Source: Colocasia esculenta (taxonomy: Eukaryota; Streptophyta; Magnoliopsida; Alismatales; Araceae). From it: a DNA stretch of 64,000 nucleotides. Location: positions 98,121,698 through 98,185,697 of the forward strand of contig CM024758.1 in assembly GCA_014218235.1 (NCBI GenBank), in the 5' to 3' direction. The position numbers and the translations under genes are program-made. Below the pieces are notes generated by a model that was not told the DNA's origin, did no database searches, and worked only from the letters and a program-made list of their open reading frames with translations. Shown here piece after piece: positions 12,311-23,738 of this stretch. Positions within the stretch are counted from its first letter, which is position 1. Each line of letters starts with the position of its first letter.

Positions 12311-12648
12311 AAGCCTTCTGTTTGGCATCCTACTTCTCTCCTACCTGTTCTTTTGGCCGGCTAGAGACGAAGTCCAAAACATCCTTATCTCAAGATCTTT
12401 AGCTCACAAGGATGTAATGACATCTCCTAGTATGAAGTTGTTCTGCAAGCACCCCAGGCTAGAACGCCCACAGTTCATAACAACCTGTGCGGTAATTGCG
12501 AACACTTCAAAACGACCGACGAATTTCGATTCGGACAGAACACTTGCAAGGTAAGGAGATAGAAAAAGTGAAGTCATCCATAAAGAAAAAGGATCTATTT
12601 AGATTCTTTACAAGCTCGCTCCAGCAAGAGAAGCAAGTGGCAAGTACA
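12311..12648. other. Spacer between integrase and antisense gene
   Basis: No coding signal. It separates two convergent genes of the Tat element. Confidence 0.5.
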
Positions 12649-14578
12649 TCAGGGGGCTTGCTCCGAGGGGCCGGAGTCATCGTCAGCGGAGGGCATCTGT
12701 CCAGAAATGAACTGGGCGAAGCGTACTCCGTCCAGACGAGCATCATTTGTGCGGCGCCGGCACTCCCCCACTGCAGCCTCAAAGGCTGCTCGGGCCCGCT
12801 CCGTTGTTGCTAGCTTCTGCCCGAGCTCCTGTCCGGCATCGAGACCCACTTTGTAGCAGCGGGCCCCGAATTGCTCCAAGTCTCCCTTGAAGCTCGGACC
12901 CGCCTTGTACTTGGCCACCGCTCGCTCCTCTGCATCCGCCAAAATGCGAGTGATCACCTCCTTTTCCGCCCGCACGACAGCTACATTGAGCTCGAAAGTC
13001 CGGAGCGCATACTTGAGGCTACTCACCTCACCTAGCAGCTCGGTTTCGCGAGCCTTGTGTTGTTGCAGAAGGCGGACTCTGCCTCCCACAGATGACTCTG
13101 ATGCTGGGCGCGTAAGGCAAGCCTCTTCAATACGGCCGTTGAGCTCGCGATTCCATCCACCAACGCCCCCACGTCGACATTGCCATCATCGTCGTGTTCG
13201 GCGAGGTGCCCTGGGCAGTAGGCCGTACTGGAGTGCTCAGGGGTTTTTTCCGGGCTCAGGCCTTGGCACCGCGCCATCCTATCCAGGTAGGATGTGGACG
13301 GACACGGAGGCAGAAGCCTCAAAGCATCACTCCCAAGCCTTCCAAGCATGGCTTCCAGCATCGCCTGCGAGGGGAGCTCGGATGACTTCCCCTTCAGTAC
13401 TGCGGAGAGAGGTCTCCAGTCCTCCTCGGAACTGACGGCCTCCTCAGCGGTGTCTGGTCGCTCGTTGGAGACCTCTGCTCTCCCAGCGGCATCAGCAATC
13501 TCCTCGTGGCCCTCTGTCTCCAGGGCCATCTCCTTAGCCCCTCGCGCTGCTTCTCCAACCACTGTGGGGACCAAAGTGGTTGCCGATGTCTCCACTACCG
13601 CAACCATTTTGGTGTGGGGCAGGGGGGCCACAGCAACTTCCCTCGGCGGAGCCGGCGTCTCTCTGGTAGGAGTGGCCCCCGTGGCTGAAGCAGTCGTCTC
13701 CTCGGGAACATCCCTCTCCGGCACCTCGAGGCGAGGAGAGGTCCCCTCCCCTACGACAGGGGTCTCTTGCACCTCGAGGCGTGGAGAGGTACCCTCCCCC
13801 GCGACAGGGGTCTCTTCATTACCCTCGCTCCTTCGAGCAAGGGTCTCTTCAGCGTCGCCAGCACTATCCTGCTCGGCGCCTCCGGTGCTCGACGCCGCTG
13901 TACGAGCAACTTCCTCTTCGCGGCCCTCGTTTGGGCCCGGCGTCGCGGGCACTTCCTCCTGCTCCTCAACAGAGCTATCTGACCCGTCGCTTAGCACGAC
14001 GAGCCTGAGCTCGGTCGCCATTCTCTGGGCGACCTCGGGCCGGGCCGCGGAGGGCATTCGCGGTGCTTCATGTTCGGTCATCCCAGCGGCCTTGCGCTTC
14101 TTGCGCAATAGCAACTGCGCCCCATCGACCTCTTCCTCGGTCTCCTCCTCGCTCTGCTGAGGGGCAGCACGAACCAGCTTCTTCTTCTTCCAAGCTCGGA
14201 GCTGGTCTTCGGCCTCCACGCCCTTGTCGAGCAGCATCGGCCTCTTCTTCATGGTGGCGGAAGGCCGACTTGCTCTTTCGCCCTCCTCGAACGAAGGCCG
14301 CAGCGCGTTTGCTGAAACGACCTTGATGGTGGCCTTCTTCTTCAAACGAATTTTTTCGGGCCCCTTCTCAGGGACCCGTGTGCTTTCTGGGCACCCCTTG
14401 GCAGGTGAAGGCGCCACCAATGCGGTCGTTACTGCAGTACCAACCCTCACAGTAGAGGGGACCCGGATAACAGCAGCAACGTCGTCACCCTCATATACCA
14501 TGTGAGCCATGACAGGGATCTGTTCGACGAAATTCTCGTTCGCCTCCTGATCTCTCCCAGTCTCCAACTCCACAGTGG
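12649..14578 (-). pseudogene. Antisense gene of Tat element, 3' exon (coiled-coil tail)
   Basis: This is the long minus-strand frame typical of Tat-lineage elements, where the antisense protein has unknown function and is often labelled 'putative gypsy-type transposon / transposase_28' in plants. The exon begins after a TTTTTGCAG acceptor (AG at 14579-14580). It encodes a low-complexity Glu/Thr/Pro/Val-rich middle with two near-identical ETPV-GEGTSPRLEV repeats (about 13730-13800), then a charged coiled-coil tail (TELLGEVSSLKYALRTFEL region, 12900-13050). A single-base frame change near 13080-13090 splits it. The stop is at 12649-12651. Confidence 0.75.
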
Positions 14579-14650
14579 CTGCAAAAAGAGGGAAGTTGTT
14601 AGAACACAGTCACCGAACTGGCGCGCAACAAGACAAGTTTGAGCACTTAC
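14579..14650 (-). other. Intron in the antisense gene (72 nt)
   Basis: On the minus strand GTAAGTG follows codon base 1 of a Thr codon and the intron ends CTCTTTTTGCAG. Removing it joins the two long frames in phase 1. Donor and acceptor are both near consensus. Confidence 0.7.
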
Positions 14651-14879
14651 TCCATGGTTTGCTCAGACCATGCCGAACAAGTGAAAACTCTATCACGTAG
14701 CCCTCTCCATTCCTCACGCTGGCTCGGAGCAGGCTATCCGAGGCCCTCGCCTCATCTTGGATCAGCTTGGGAAAGTTGTCCTTCTGCGCCGATCGGACGA
14801 CGGTGGGGAACTCCCACTCTGCACCGTCCCGGCGCCAGACGAAGAACAGCCTGTCCATCCAACCTTTGTTGTTGGAATA
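14651..14879 (-). pseudogene. Antisense gene of Tat element, middle part
   Basis: The minus-strand frame carries NNKGWMDRLFFVWR (about 14828-14872), the most conserved motif of this plant retroelement protein. It stops at the edge of the inserted solo LTR. The 5-bp TSD (14875-14879) is part of the coding sequence, and the frame continues in the same phase on the far side at 29858. The frame into the insertion is accidental. Confidence 0.8.
14875..14879. repeat. TSD GAATA, left copy (solo LTR B)
   Basis: GAATA precedes TGTAACATCG. The same bases follow the terminal GGTCACA at 29854-29858. Confidence 0.85.
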
Positions 14880-15038
14880 TGTAACATCGCGCGTTTTTTC
14901 GGATCTTTGCGGATCCCTGCTTAGTGGGTTTGGTGGCCAATGTGTGGCCATTAGTGCGTGTTTCAGGTGTTTATGCACGTTGTGAGGCTTGGTGGGCCGC
15001 CAGATTGGGCCCAAAGCGCTCACAGGTTTTCTGCGTGT

Positions 15039-15232
15039 GAACGCGACAGGGGTGTGCGTCGCGTTCTGAATGCGACAGCCCTGGTGATCACGTTCCTGTT
15101 GCCGCTGTTTGGGTTGACGTCTGTATGCGCACCACGTGTCGCGCGTGGGGCAGGGCTTGCTGACGTCAGGAGTGGGAAGGCGACGGCCTCCCACGTCGCG
15201 TTCAGGTCGCGACGTAGGGCGACGTCGCGTTC
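15039..15232. repeat. Upstream 9-10-9 inverted-repeat array of solo LTR B
   Basis: Four units start at 15039, 15068, 15176 and 15205, each with 9-nt arms and a 10-nt spacer. The first is perfect: GAACGCGAC (15039-15047) and GTCGCGTTC (15058-15066). The second has a decayed right arm. The fourth opens GGTCGCGAC. All lie upstream of the weak TATA. Confidence 0.85.
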
Positions 15233-15507
15233 CCAACCGCTGTGCGTTTTTAAAGGGGTTTTCTCCGAACAGAGCAGGGGAAGCTCTGCTCGGCCAGGGG
15301 AAGCTGCTGTGGGGTTTCTTCGGGCGGTTCGAGGTTCTAGAGGTGCATGGGGCGTGTTCTCGCCGCGAGGACGTCGTGTGGAGCGGGGGAAATGCCGAGG
15401 GAACTCCGGTTTTCACATTCTTCGCGAAGGTAGGGAGTTCTACCTTGTTTTTGTGGTTTAGATTGCATGTGGCGCCTGTTTAGCTCGTTTAAAGGCTTAC
15501 AAAATGT

Positions 15508-15512
15508 AGATA
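15508..15512. repeat. TSD AGATA, left copy (Tekay element)
   Basis: AGATA precedes TGTAAGGCCC. It is repeated at 27030-27034 after the terminal GTTACA. Confidence 0.9.
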
Positions 15513-15757
15513 TGTAAGGCCCTCGAATTTGTTGCATTATTATATTGCATGTAAATAATTCATGTTGTGTATGTCCGTATGTAAATATCTACGTAAGTAC
15601 TAGTTAGTATACTATTGTATGAATGTGTATAAATTAGTTATAAATAATGTATGAATGATACGTTGGTAGTGTGTACATGATAATACATATGTATGGCATA
15701 TATAGGGGTAAGATGTGCATGGTTTCTGCATGTTTTGGAGTTCTGGCCGAAGACCAG

Positions 15758-15851
15758 ATTGGCGTCAATATCAATGGACGCTTGTGTTGAGTAGGCGTCA
15801 ACCATATGGACGCCAGCCCTAAACCCAGCGTCCAGCGATGTGGACGCCAAC
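15758..15851. repeat. Upstream inverted-repeat cluster in Tekay LTR
   Basis: Three units: GGCGTC/GACGC around 15758-15785, GGCGTC (15794-15799)/GACGCC (15809-15814), and GCGTCCA (15828-15834)/TGGACGC (15841-15847). In the 9-10-9 register the spacers are 10, 9 and 10 nt. The copy in the 3' LTR lies 8226 bp further on. Confidence 0.8.
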
Positions 15852-15979
15852 CTCTCTGACCTGCATGTGTTGCAGAGCCCAGAATTCCGGGAGCAAGCTA
15901 GCTCACCCATTGGGGAGCTATCTCCAACGGTCTGAAAGGGGCATCACATCATCTCCTGCGTGGGAGAGAGGTTTTTGGC

Positions 15980-15986
15980 TATATAC
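15980..15986 (+). promoter_or_regulatory. TATA box of Tekay LTR
   Basis: TATATAC preceded by a GC-containing segment and followed by a CT/GA-rich leader. It is duplicated in the 3' LTR at about 24206. Confidence 0.6.
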
Positions 15987-16443
15987 AAAGCCATTTTCGC
16001 AACTCACACCCTTCTCTTTACCCTTTGCAAGAGAGGAAGAAGAGAGAAAAGGAGAGAAAACCCTATTTTCGGACTGTGAGAAACCCTCATCTTTGCAACC
16101 CAAAATCTGAAGTTCTGAAGCTTGATCCGGCCACCTGCTGCTTCAAGGAGCTTGCTGGATCATCGAGGAAGGCATCCCCGACCTCGGATTCCTCTGGAGC
16201 TTGCTCAAGAAACCGGAGGAAGGCCATCTTGGAGGTTGGTTGGGAACTTCTTGGGACAGCCCAAGGAGAGCTTCATCAAGCCTTTTGATCCGTTTAGAGT
16301 ATATCTAAAAGGCAAGTACCCTACCCATAACGTCCCTGTATGTGTCTAGGTTGGTTTTATGATTTTATGTATTTTCCCTCGTGTCCTAGACCCCCAAATT
16401 CACCCCATCTTTGGAGCTCGGGTCTGTGTTCTGCACAGACCTG

Positions 16444-16545
16444 ACATTAACGGCAATATCCATGGCCGCTAAGATCATGCTTAGCGTCCAGCGATTATGC
16501 CGTTGACATTGAATTAGCGGCCATAGACCGCCGCCAAGTTCATCT
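16444..16545. repeat. Downstream inverted-repeat cluster in Tekay LTR
   Basis: ATTAACGGC, a 10-nt spacer, then GCCGCTAAG, followed by looser units with CTTAGCGTC, GCCGTTGAC, TTAGCGGCC and GCCGCCAAG. The cluster lies in the transcribed part of the LTR. Confidence 0.65.
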
Positions 16546-18805
16546 GAGCAGAACAGCAAGCTGTTCGGCCCTTCTATATGATTAATTTCGACGTGTTTTG
16601 CGTTGAGGATATAATGTAACTCTTATATACTATGTACACTAGTTAATGTGATGAATGGGAGAATGAATGTACATCTATTTTGTGGTGGTTGAGTTTAATT
16701 ATTTGTCTAATGTGTATGAGAAAAGAATGGCCATGTGTATTCACCATGATCCTCATGATCAGTGGCAAAGTTTTGTTGCCCAATTTTGTTAGACCATGTA
16801 TGCATGTTACTATCTGTGCTCTGAGTTTCTGGCATTTTTCCCATGCTTGTATGATTATTTAAAAATTCTGTTTTGGGAAAAATAGAAATCATGCGTAGGT
16901 CATGTTAAATTCCAGTAAATTGTGCGTTACTCGATAAATTCGGGAACAAATTCTGTGACCCTGTGCATGCTAGGGTGCAGACAGTGAGCTATTAAAATCT
17001 GTGATTTCGTTTGACTCCATGTTAAATCGCATTATGAATATTAGGGTGGAATGGATGGTTAATTTTCTGAAATTTCATTTTGAGTTAGAAAAATCTGAAA
17101 TTTTGCATGTGGGATCCTAAACCCGAAATTAGCCTGTGGTCAAAATTTCAAGTCATTTGGACCAGTATACGATGCAATATGAATTTTCCATGTAAAAATG
17201 TGAAAATAATGCATGCCGTTGTAAAATGATTTGATTTTGTATATAGCAACCTGATTAGTGAAATTCCCTGAGTGCTAAATTCCTGTAATTGTAGTGTCAT
17301 GTTAGGAAAATAGAGAAATGTGCATGTGAGTGAGAAAGTGAATGAAATGAGAGTGACATGTGTAAATATATGTGTTAAAATCGGTAAAATGTGTAATGTG
17401 TAACTTGTGCCAAATGTGACACTGCTTCCGTAGAGGGCAGTGGAACCGTATCAGGGAAAGGTCCCCCTAAGAAGGTTCATTGTGTTGTGACCCTAAGGGC
17501 ATTAGGGGGAAATCCTGGAGGTGGACAAGTACCACTGGTTAGGGTGGAGACTTGTTCTCCTGGTCTGCGCAGTCCAAGAGTCGCCATTGTATTGCCTAGA
17601 TGGCGTCTATGTGATGTGATGTGTTATGTCCTTCTTTGGTGTTTTGGACTATGTGTCACGGCACTAAATGTGAATGTGTAAATGTGTATGTGTTCATGTG
17701 AAAAATGTGAATGTGACAATGTGTAAAAGTGTATGTGTAAAGTGTGAAATATGCGAATTTGGAAATTGTGTAAAAATGTGAAATCAAAATGTGAGGATGT
17801 GAGTTTGTAATCCATGTTATGACAATCTGAAATCATGCTTAAACAGTAGCTTTACCATGTTATGATCATGTTTATGTATGCAAAATGCCTAGAATCCATG
17901 CTAGGAATAATTGTTAAGCATATAGAAACAACTTCCATCCTTGGTTGTTCACATGTTGTGATTTAATCATTGTTGTAGCTTTCATGTGTTAGATTTCAGT
18001 TGCTAAAGCATGAAAAACCAGCAAGCTTAAAGCATGTAAAATGGTTACGTACATGCGTAAGAATGCGTAGATTCCATGTTAGGTATGTTTCCTTTCATGC
18101 ATGCTCGGAAATTTATGTTAATAGCTTTCATGTCTTAGTTGGTTGAAGGTGGATTTCTATGTGAGAAATGAATAGAAAGCATGTGATAGGTGATTCTATT
18201 TTAGAAAATCTGAAAGCATAGTCCATGTGTTTAAATTGTAGATTCACCGTGATAGGTTGTTAAATTAAATGTCAAGCATGCTACATGTTGTGTCTCGTGA
18301 ACGTGAGTGTAGAACCTACTATGATATGTGCATGTACGGTATGTGTAGAGTTACTTGCGGAGTCTTTTAGACTCACTACTTGCTTCGGCGTACAGGTGTA
18401 GTTGGTGACGAGACACTTGTGGAGGAGACGTTGGAGACCGACTCCGAGCGCGGAGATTAGAGTCTTGGAGTACTAGCGACATTTTGTAACTTTCGTAGTA
18501 TGTAAATTGAACATTGTACTAGCATTATCATGGAAGAATGTATAAGTATGGACATCTATGTATTTGATTTTCAGCAAATTAAATTATGTGGACTTTTAGT
18601 TCTTAAATGTTATCGAATCATGTATGTTAAATGTGGATGATGAATGAAATGAAGACAGTGGTTCTTTTACTTCCGCTACTCTGTTCTTATATTCACGTGT
18701 ATCTCAGCTGAATGTTATTGTTGGGTAAATGTCCCACTGTGGCAACGCTCGCTATACCGACGTGGGTGGTATAACCGTACCGGTATGATGAGGGTCGTTA
18801 CAGAG

Positions 18806-18820
18806 ATTGGTATCAGAGAG
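18806..18820 (+). other. Primer binding site, initiator tRNA-Met type
   Basis: TTGGTATCAGAGAG starts four bases after the LTR end. Its first 11 bases from TGG match the 3' end complement of plant initiator tRNA-Met. Confidence 0.85.
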
Positions 18821-19206
18821 ACCGGTTGAGATTGCACTTGAATATACATAAGTCATCATCTTCATTACATGCTAAGTTTACATAGACATGTCCACATGTG
18901 TAGAATTGATTAATAACAAATGAAAAATAGATAAGAAAATGGTTAGAAAACTTAGTAACCTAGCGCTAATGGTGGCTGAAATTTATTACAGCCATGGCTT
19001 CGAGAGGTAGGCGTGGTGGAGCGCCGGCCCGTGAGGACGAGCCGAGACGTGACGAGCGGGCGGAGCAGCAGGCCCCGGCACCGCAAGGTCCTGTACTTCC
19101 CCCACCGCCGCCTGTGGATTATGGAGTATTCATGCAAGGTCTGGTGCAAGCCATGCAGACGCAGGCTCATACCCAGGCAGCACTCCAGGCTCAGTTGGAG
19201 GCTCAG

Positions 19207-19294
19207 GTTAGACTAATAAAATGAATAATAGTCTGTTTTATTTAATTATGTGATATTGTATTGATTGTGAATTGCTTGTGGTGTGCTGTAGCAG
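19207..19294 (+). other. Candidate intron 1 in Tekay gag (88 nt)
   Basis: CAG|GTTAGACT at the left and TGTAGCAG|GCTCAAG at the right, AT-rich (TTTATTTAATTATG), with in-frame stops inside. Removal keeps phase 0. Confidence 0.7.
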
Positions 19295-19486
19295 GCTCAA
19301 GTACCAGCTCAGGACCATGGTGGACCTTCTACCATGGAAAGATTCAAGAGGATGCTACCACCCTCTTTTAAGGGGGAGAGCGATCCGTTGTTGGCTGAAA
19401 GCTGGATGAGGGAGATAGAAAAGATCTTCCGAGCCGTTAGGTGTGCAGATGAGGATAAGGTCACATTAGCCACCTACATGCTACAG

Positions 19487-19562
19487 GTATGTGTTAATTT
19501 GTATGATTGTATGTTTTGTTTAGTTAGAACTGTTAGTTGGAGCTTATGAAGGTGTATTGCAG
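19487..19562 (+). other. Candidate intron 2 in Tekay gag (76 nt)
   Basis: CAG|GTATGTGTT at the left and GTGTATTGCAG|GAAAGAG at the right. It is T-rich and contains stops. Removal restores an uninterrupted gag domain in phase 0. Confidence 0.75.
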
Positions 19563-20059
19563 GAAAGAGCTGATGTATGGTGGTCTTCACTACTGCGTAC
19601 GCGGTTTGAGGACGGCGCAGTAGAGGTTGCTTGGGACGAGTTCGTGAGGCTCTTTCGGGCCAAGTTCGTCCCCGAGCATGTGCAAGATCGGATGGAGCAA
19701 GAATTTCTATCTTTGACGCAAGGCTCCATGACTGTGCTGGAATATGAGGCAAGATTTTCTGAACTTTCTAAGTATGCACCTCATATCGTGGCAGATGAGC
19801 GCAGGAAGACAAAGAAGTTCGTGATGGGACTCAAGCCATCACTGCGGACAAGACTCGTGGCGTTTGACCACCGCACTTTGGATGAGGCCCTCAGTGCTGC
19901 TTGTAGGCAGGAGGGAGAGATGGAGCAATACCTTGAAGAAAAGAAAGCTTCGCAGAAGAGGCCAGCAGCGACATTCCAACGGCAAGATAAGAAGAAAGCG
20001 GTGTACCAGCACAGCAGCGATCTGTGGCAGTCGGCAGTTCTCAGGTACCCTCTGTACGT

Positions 20060-23000
20060 TCCCTGGTGTGAAGAAAGAGTGTCCCCACTGTGGGAAGACC
20101 CATGGTGGTACCGAATGTTGGATGATTACGGGAAAGTGCTTGAAGTGCGGGAGCAGCGACCACAAGATCAAGGATTGCCCAAGACTTCAGCAGGGAGTCC
20201 AGCGCGGAGCGCCAGCCCCAGCAGTAGCAGTAGCAGCGCCAGCTACGGGAAGACCAGGAAGGCCTCGAGCCCCAGCTCGAGTGTTTGCTTTAGCTCGCGA
20301 GGACGCCGAGCAGGCGGAGCATGTCACCGAAGGTACGGTTTTTCTTTTAGGTGTGCACGCTCGGGTTTTGTTTGATACGGGTGCTACTCACTCGTTCATT
20401 TCCGAGCGGTTCGCTAGGCAGTTAGCCCTAGAGTCAGGTATAGAGTCTGAGGTTTTAGAGGTCCCTTTGTCTGTGCACACCCCTGCGGGTACGGTATCGA
20501 CTAGGAAGTGCATTCCGTCGTTACCTGTGTGCATTGAGGATAGAGTCCTAGATGGGTGTTTCTTCTTGCTAAAGATGAAGGACTATGATGCTATTCTTGG
20601 TCTGGATTGGCTAGAGGAGCACTATGCGTTAGTGGATTGTCGTCGGAAGAGGATTGTTTTCCGCATTCCTGGTGAGGATGAGTTCTCTCACCCCTTGCCA
20701 AGGAACTGGGCGGGAAAGATGGTCATCTCTGCCATGAAGGCGATGCGCATGGTGAACAAGGGTTGTGACGCTTTTCTTGCCAGCGTGGTGTTAGTGCCAG
20801 AGGCTGATGAGTCACCTACTCTTGCAGAGATTGAGGTAGTGCAGGATTTTCCAGATGTCTTTCCTGATGACTTGTCTGGATTGCCACCGGATAGAGAGAT
20901 AGAGTTTACCATAGAGTTGCTTCCAGGCACCTCTCCTATCTCGAAGGCTCCATATCGGATGGCACCTGCGGAGTTAGCCGAGTTGAGGAGGCAGTTGCAG
21001 GAGTTGCTTGATAAGGGATTTATTCGCCCTAGTGTTTCCCCTTGGGGCGCACCTGTATTATTCGTCAAGAAGAAAGACGGGTCACTTAGGTTGTGCATTG
21101 ACTACAGAAAGCTGAACCAAGTGACTGTAAAGAACAGGTATCCCTTACCTCGTATTGATGATTTGTTTGACCAGTTGCGCGAGGCATCAGTCTTTTCTAA
21201 GATTGATTTGCGATCTGGTTATCATCAGTTGAGGATTCGGAGTGAGGATGTGTCCAAGACGGCGTTTAGAACCCGTTATGGACATTATGAGTTTTTGGTT
21301 CTTCCTTTCGGATTGACCAACGCCCCTGCAGCGTTCATGGATCTCATGAACCGGGTGTTTAGACCTTATCTAGATAGCTTTGTCGTAGTGTTTATTGATG
21401 ACGTGTTGGTCTACTCTCCGGATGAGGCCACGCACCGTCAGCATTTGAGGGTAGTGTTAGAGGTTCTTCGTGAGCACAAGCTGTATGCTAAGTTCAGCAA
21501 GTGCGATTTCTGGTTGCGCGAGGTTCATTTCCTCGGGCATGTTATCTCCGGTACTGGTGTAGCAGTTGACCCAGCAAAGGTCCAGGCTGTTATGGATTGG
21601 GAGATTCCCAAGACCCCTTCGGAGATTCGTAGTTTTCTTGGGTTAGCTGGTTACTATCGGCGATTTATTGAGGGATTTTCATCCATCGCCGCCCCTTTGA
21701 CTCAGCTTACCAGAAAGGGAGTGAAGTTTGTTTGGTCCGAGAAGTGTGAGAGTAGTTTTCAATTGTTGAAGACTAAGCTCACGTCAGCCCCGGTGTTAGT
21801 TTTACCGAGCGGTGTAGAGGGCTTTGCTATCTACACGGATGCGTCTCGGATTGGTTTAGGCTGTGTGCTCATGCAGCAAGAAAGGGTAGTGGCTTATGCT
21901 TCTCGTCAGTTGAAGGAGCATGAGAAGAACTATCCACTCATGATTTGGAGCTCGCAGCAGTGGTTCATGCACTAAAGATCTGGAGGCACTATCTTTATGG
22001 TGTCAGATTTGAGGTGTTTACTGACCACAAGAGCTTGAAGTATCTTTTCTCCCAAAAGGAATTAAACCTGAGGTAGAGAAGATGGATTGAGTTCTTGAAG
22101 GACTATGACTTCGACCTTCAGTATCACCCTAGGAAGGCGAATGTCGTAGCAGATGCTCTGAGTAGAAGGAGGTCATCTCTCCAGCAGGATTGGAAGATGT
22201 TGGAAGATGCGGCTTGCGCGTTGACTGAGTTAGAGTCATCGATATGCCAGGCTTTTGTAGCTCAGTTATCTCTTAGGTCCTCGGTTTTGGATGAGGTGAT
22301 CGAGCAACAGGGAGCCGACCCCAGACTCTTAGAGTTAGTGGGCAAGGCAGGCATTGCTCGTGATGAGGACGGTGTGATTAGATTTCAGCACCGTGTTTGT
22401 GTCCCTGATTTAGTAGATGTCCGTGAGCATGTGTTAGCGGAGGCTCATAGATCGCGATTCTCTATTCATCCGGGTAACACTAAGATGTATCAGGATCTGA
22501 AGAGATCATTTTGGTGGTCCGGCATGAAGAAGGATGTAGCGGATTATGTGTCTAGGTGTTTGGTGTGTCAGCAAGTAAAAGCCGAGCGACAGCGACCATC
22601 CGGCCTTATGCAAAGGATGGAGATCCCAGTGTGGAAGTGGGAAGCTGTCACTATGGACTTTGTTTCGGGTTTGCCTCGATCTAGAAGGGGCAATGAATCG
22701 ATTTGGGTAGTTGTAGATCGATTCTCGAAGACTGCTCATTTCTTGCCTATGAAGAAGAAGCAGTCGTTGAGAGCTTAGCTAGATTGTATGTTAGTGGTAT
22801 CATTAGATTGCATGGCGTGCCGAAGTCGATCATTTCGGATCGAGATCCGAGATTTACTTCGAGGTTGTGGAAGGGTCTTCAGGATGCTTTAGGTTCGGAG
22901 CTGAAGCTCAGTTCGGCGTTTCATCCCCAGACCGATGGACAGTCCGAGAGGACTATCCAGACGCTCGAGGATATGTTGAGAGCATGTGTTCTGGATTGGA

Positions 23001-23692
23001 AGGATGATTGGGAGCGCCATTTACCTCTTGTGGAGTTCGCATACAACAACAGCTTTCATGCGAGTATTGGTATGGCTCCATTCGAGGCGTTGTATGGTAG
23101 GCCCTGCAGATCTCCTTTATGTTGGGAGGAGACTGGTGATAGGCAGTTGGTCGGACCGGAGTTGGTTCAGGAAACTTCGGATAAGATCCAGCTGATCAGA
23201 AAGAGGCTTGTTGCGGCTCAGGATAGGCAGAAGAGTTATGCCGACAACAGGAGAAAGGATTTGGAGTTCGAGGTTGGCGATCATGTCTTCTTGAAGATAT
23301 CGCCTACTCGAGGTGTTGTCAGATTTGGCAGGCATAGTAAGTTGAGCCCTAGGTTCATTGGCCCCTATGAGATTCTCAGACGTTTGGGCAGCGTGGCGTA
23401 TGAGCTAGCATTACCCCCATCCTTGGCTAGTGTTCATCCCGTGTTCCACGTTTCGATGCTCAGGAAGTATGTCCGAGATCCGTCTCATGTGATTAGTCAT
23501 GAGCCAGTGGAGATTCAGCCAGATCTGTCGTATGTCGAGCAACCAGTAGCTATTCTTGACCGGAAGGTTCAGCATCTCCGGAACAAGAGTATTGCGTCAG
23601 TGAAAGTTCTCTGGCGGAACTTCTCGCGAGAGGAGGCTACTTGGGAGCTTGAGGATGCGATGAAGAAGAAGTATCCCCTTTTGTTTGAGTAG
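20060..23692 (+). pseudogene. Tekay pol: zinc knuckles, protease, RT, RNase H, integrase, chromodomain-like tail
   Basis: Domain order by position: zinc knuckles 20080-20180; protease VLFDTGATHSFIS 20363-20403 and ILGLDWLEEHYALVD 20593-20638; RT from about 20900 with FVKKKDGSLRLCIDYRKLNQ (21061-21120) and catalytic FIDDVLVYS (21390-21417); RNase H FAIYTDASRIGLGCVL (21825-21872) continuing after a frame change near 21936-21960. A TAG at 22074-22076 interrupts RNase H. Integrase has HHCC residues between 22445 and 22590, Asp in TMDFVSGL and ISDRDPRF, and Glu in QSERTIQ. Its frame changes near 22745-22760. The C terminus (23560-23690) reads VKVLWRNFSREEATWELED, a chromodomain-like sequence that in relatives guides insertion to heterochromatin. 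The stop is at 23690-23692. Confidence 0.9.
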
Positions 23693-23725
23693 TGTCGTTC
23701 TAACTTCGAGGACGAAGTTTCTTTT

Positions 23726-23738
23726 AAGGGGGAGAGGG
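23726..23738 (+). other. Polypurine tract of Tekay element
   Basis: AAGGGGGAGAGGG directly precedes the 3' LTR and would prime plus-strand DNA synthesis. Confidence 0.85.

Larger units (their letters stand above)
15513..18802 (+). repeat. Tekay element 5' LTR (3290 bp)
   Basis: TGTAAGG...GTTACA. A TATA box (TATATAC) at about 15980-15986 sits between two inverted-repeat clusters. A long AT- and GTG-rich tail runs to 18802. The open stretches inside it recur identically in the 3' LTR and are not genes. Confidence 0.95.
18994..20375 (+). pseudogene. Tekay gag, apparently split by two introns; later frame change
   Basis: Gag builds the capsid. The start is ATG 18994 (MASRGRRGG). The coding segments are 18994-19206, 19295-19486 and 19563 onward. 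The two gaps begin GTTAG/GTATG, end GCAG and leave the frame in phase 0. The retrotransposon gag domain spans the second gap: WMREIEKIFRAVRCADEDKV before it, WWSSLLRTRFEDGAVEVAWDEF after it, then EYEARFSELSKYAPHIV (19740-19790). Between about 20010 and 20060 the frame changes by one base. The zinc knuckles (CPHCGKTHGGTEC and CLKCGSSDHKIKDC, 20080-20180) lie in the pol frame, so the gag frame running on to 20375 is not real protein. Confidence 0.85.

Noticed and set aside
13294..14160. 288-residue Ser-rich plus-strand frame
   Set aside because: It is the complement of the low-complexity part of the antisense gene; no independent support.
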